A DNA stretch of 8,583 nucleotides from JBBECF01 sp040881945. GTDB taxonomy: Bacteria > Pseudomonadota > Alphaproteobacteria > Dongiales > Dongiaceae. Position numbers and translations under genes: made by a program. Under the pieces are notes generated by a model. It was not told the DNA's origin. It ran no database searches and saw only the letters and a program-made list of their open reading frames with translations. Shown here one piece after another: positions 7,642-8,583 of the stretch (its first letter is position 1; each line of letters opens with the position of its first letter). Where the stretch lies: the NCBI GenBank assembly GCA_040881945.1, contig JBBECF010000010.1:1-8583 (forward strand), in the 5' to 3' direction.

Positions 7642-8583
7642 ATGTCCGCCGTCCATGAGACCGATGTCGCCATAATCGGCGCCGGCCCGGTGGGTCTGTT
7701 CGCCGTGTTCGAATGCGGCATGCTGGGGATGCGCTGCCACGTCGTCGACGCGCTGGACACCACCGGCGGCCAGTGCGCGGCGCTCTATCCGGAAAAGCCG
7801 ATCTACGACATTCCCGGCTATCCGCGCATCGACGCTGCCGAGCTGATCGTCCGGCTCGAGGAGCAGATCGCGCCGTTCAAGCCGGTCTGCCATCTCGGCC
7901 GGCAGGTCGAGAAGCTGACGCCGCAGGGCGACCGCTGGCTGGTCGAGACCGCCGACGGGACGCGCATCGACGCGCGCGCCGTAATCGTCGCCGCCGGCGT
8001 CGGCGCCTTCGGGCCGAACCGGCCGCCGTTGCCCGGCATCGCCGCCTATGAGGGCCGCAGCGTCTTCTACCTGGTCAAGCGGCGCGAGGACTTCCGCGGC
8101 AAGCGCGTGGTCGTCGCCGGCGGCGGCGATTCGGCGGTGGACTGGGCGCTATCGCTGGCCGATGTGGCGGCGCACCTCTACGTCGTCCACCGCCGCGGTA
8201 AGTTCCGCGCCGCCCCGGAGAGCGTGGCGCGGCTCGAGGCGCTGGCGGCGAGCGGCGCGGTCGAGATGGTGGCGCCCTATCAGCTCGCCGGGCTGGAAGG
8301 CGCGGACGGCCGGCTCGATGCGGTCGTCGTCAGCACGCTCGACGGCCAGACGCGGCGCCTCGACGCGGACGTCCTGCTGCCGTTCTTCGGGCTGGCCATG
8401 AATCTGGGGCCGATCGCCAAGTGGGGCCTCGACCACGACCGCAGCCACATCCTGGTGGACCCGGCGACCTGCGCGAGCAGCGCCGCGGGTGTCTTCGCCA
8501 TCGGCGACATCGCGCACTATCCGGGCAAGCTGAAGCTGATCCTCACCGGCTTCGCCGAGGCGGCGATGGCGGCGCACGCGATC
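7642..8583 (+). CDS. Ferredoxin/flavodoxin-NADP+ reductase, thioredoxin-reductase-like type 2 (3' partial)
   Basis: This FAD-dependent pyridine nucleotide-disulfide oxidoreductase-fold enzyme transfers electrons between NADPH and ferredoxin or flavodoxin. The 314 visible codons are open to the window edge; the family is about 340-350 residues, so some 30 C-terminal residues are missing. Evidence is the FAD-binding IIGAGPVGLFAVFECG (11-26; GxGxxG at Gly13, Gly15, Gly18), the family stretch GGQCAALYPEKPIYDIPGYP (42-61), a second NADPH-binding Rossmann motif AGGGDSAVDW (159-168), VVHRRGKFRAAPESV (181-195) with the arginines expected for NADPH, and FAD-contacting GVFAIGDI (283-290; Asp289), then GKLKLILTGFAEA. 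The CxxC redox pair of true thioredoxin reductases is absent, which separates it from TrxB. The ATG at 7642 has a good ribosome binding site. It is transcribed divergently from the tsaE operon. The electron partner cannot be told from this window. Confidence 0.92.
   Translation, partial: MSAVHETDVAIIGAGPVGLFAVFECGMLGMRCHVVDALDTTGGQCAALYPEKPIYDIPGYPRIDAAELIVRLEEQIAPFKPVCHLGRQVEKLTPQGDRWLVETADGTRIDARAVIVAAGVGAFGPNRPPLPGIAAYEGRSVFYLVKRREDFRGKRVVVAGGGDSAVDWALSLADVAAHLYVVHRRGKFRAAPESVARLEALAASGAVEMVAPYQLAGLEGADGRLDAVVVSTLDGQTRRLDADVLLPFFGLAMNLGPIAKWGLDHDRSHILVDPATCASSAAGVFAIGDIAHYPGKLKLILTGFAEAAMAAHAI

Noticed and set aside
7645..8577. Several minus- and plus-strand open frames of 73-142 codons within the reductase gene
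   Set aside because: They are shadows of the reductase reading frame with no motifs, start signals or independent support.
7642..8583. Thioredoxin reductase (TrxB)
   Set aside because: There is no CxxC redox pair in the NADPH domain, and the GGQCAALYPEKPIYDIPGYP region is typical of type-2 ferredoxin-NADP reductases.

Overview
The window is a GC-rich stretch (above 70% G+C by eye) of bacterial chromosome from an alphaproteobacterium. Three things point there: the alphaproteobacterial form of the AddAB double-strand-break repair complex, its linkage to tsaE and an AmgK/MurU-type peptidoglycan-recycling pair, and the overall codon use. A run of exactly 100 Ns shows that this is a draft or metagenome assembly, so genus-level assignment is not attempted.

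Layout. Positions 1-7526 are filled by one tightly packed minus-strand operon, read from right to left: tsaE (7526-7035), amgK-like sugar kinase (7042-6032), murU-like nucleotidyltransferase (6026-5283), addB (5286-2317) and addA (2320 to beyond position 1). Three junctions overlap (8, 4 and 4 nt) and one has a 5-nt gap, so the five genes are very probably one translationally coupled transcript. addA is interrupted by the assembly gap at 1497-1596 and cut by the left window edge. After a 115-bp divergent intergenic region (7527-7641), a plus-strand type-2 ferredoxin/flavodoxin-NADP+ reductase runs off the right edge.

Functional reading. The operon combines three housekeeping tasks: tRNA t6A modification (TsaE), salvage of cell-wall MurNAc into UDP-MurNAc (AmgK then MurU, a route that bypasses MurA and is associated with intrinsic fosfomycin tolerance), and recombinational repair of DNA ends (AddAB helicase-nuclease). 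The reductase is a separate redox gene.

No mobile element, CRISPR array, tRNA, rRNA or clearly novel system is visible. The points most worth a second look are a putative leaderless promoter for the operon, a lysine where the nucleotidyltransferase family normally has a metal-binding aspartate, the absence of Walker A and Fe-S cysteines in AddB, and the frame-inconsistent gap in addA.
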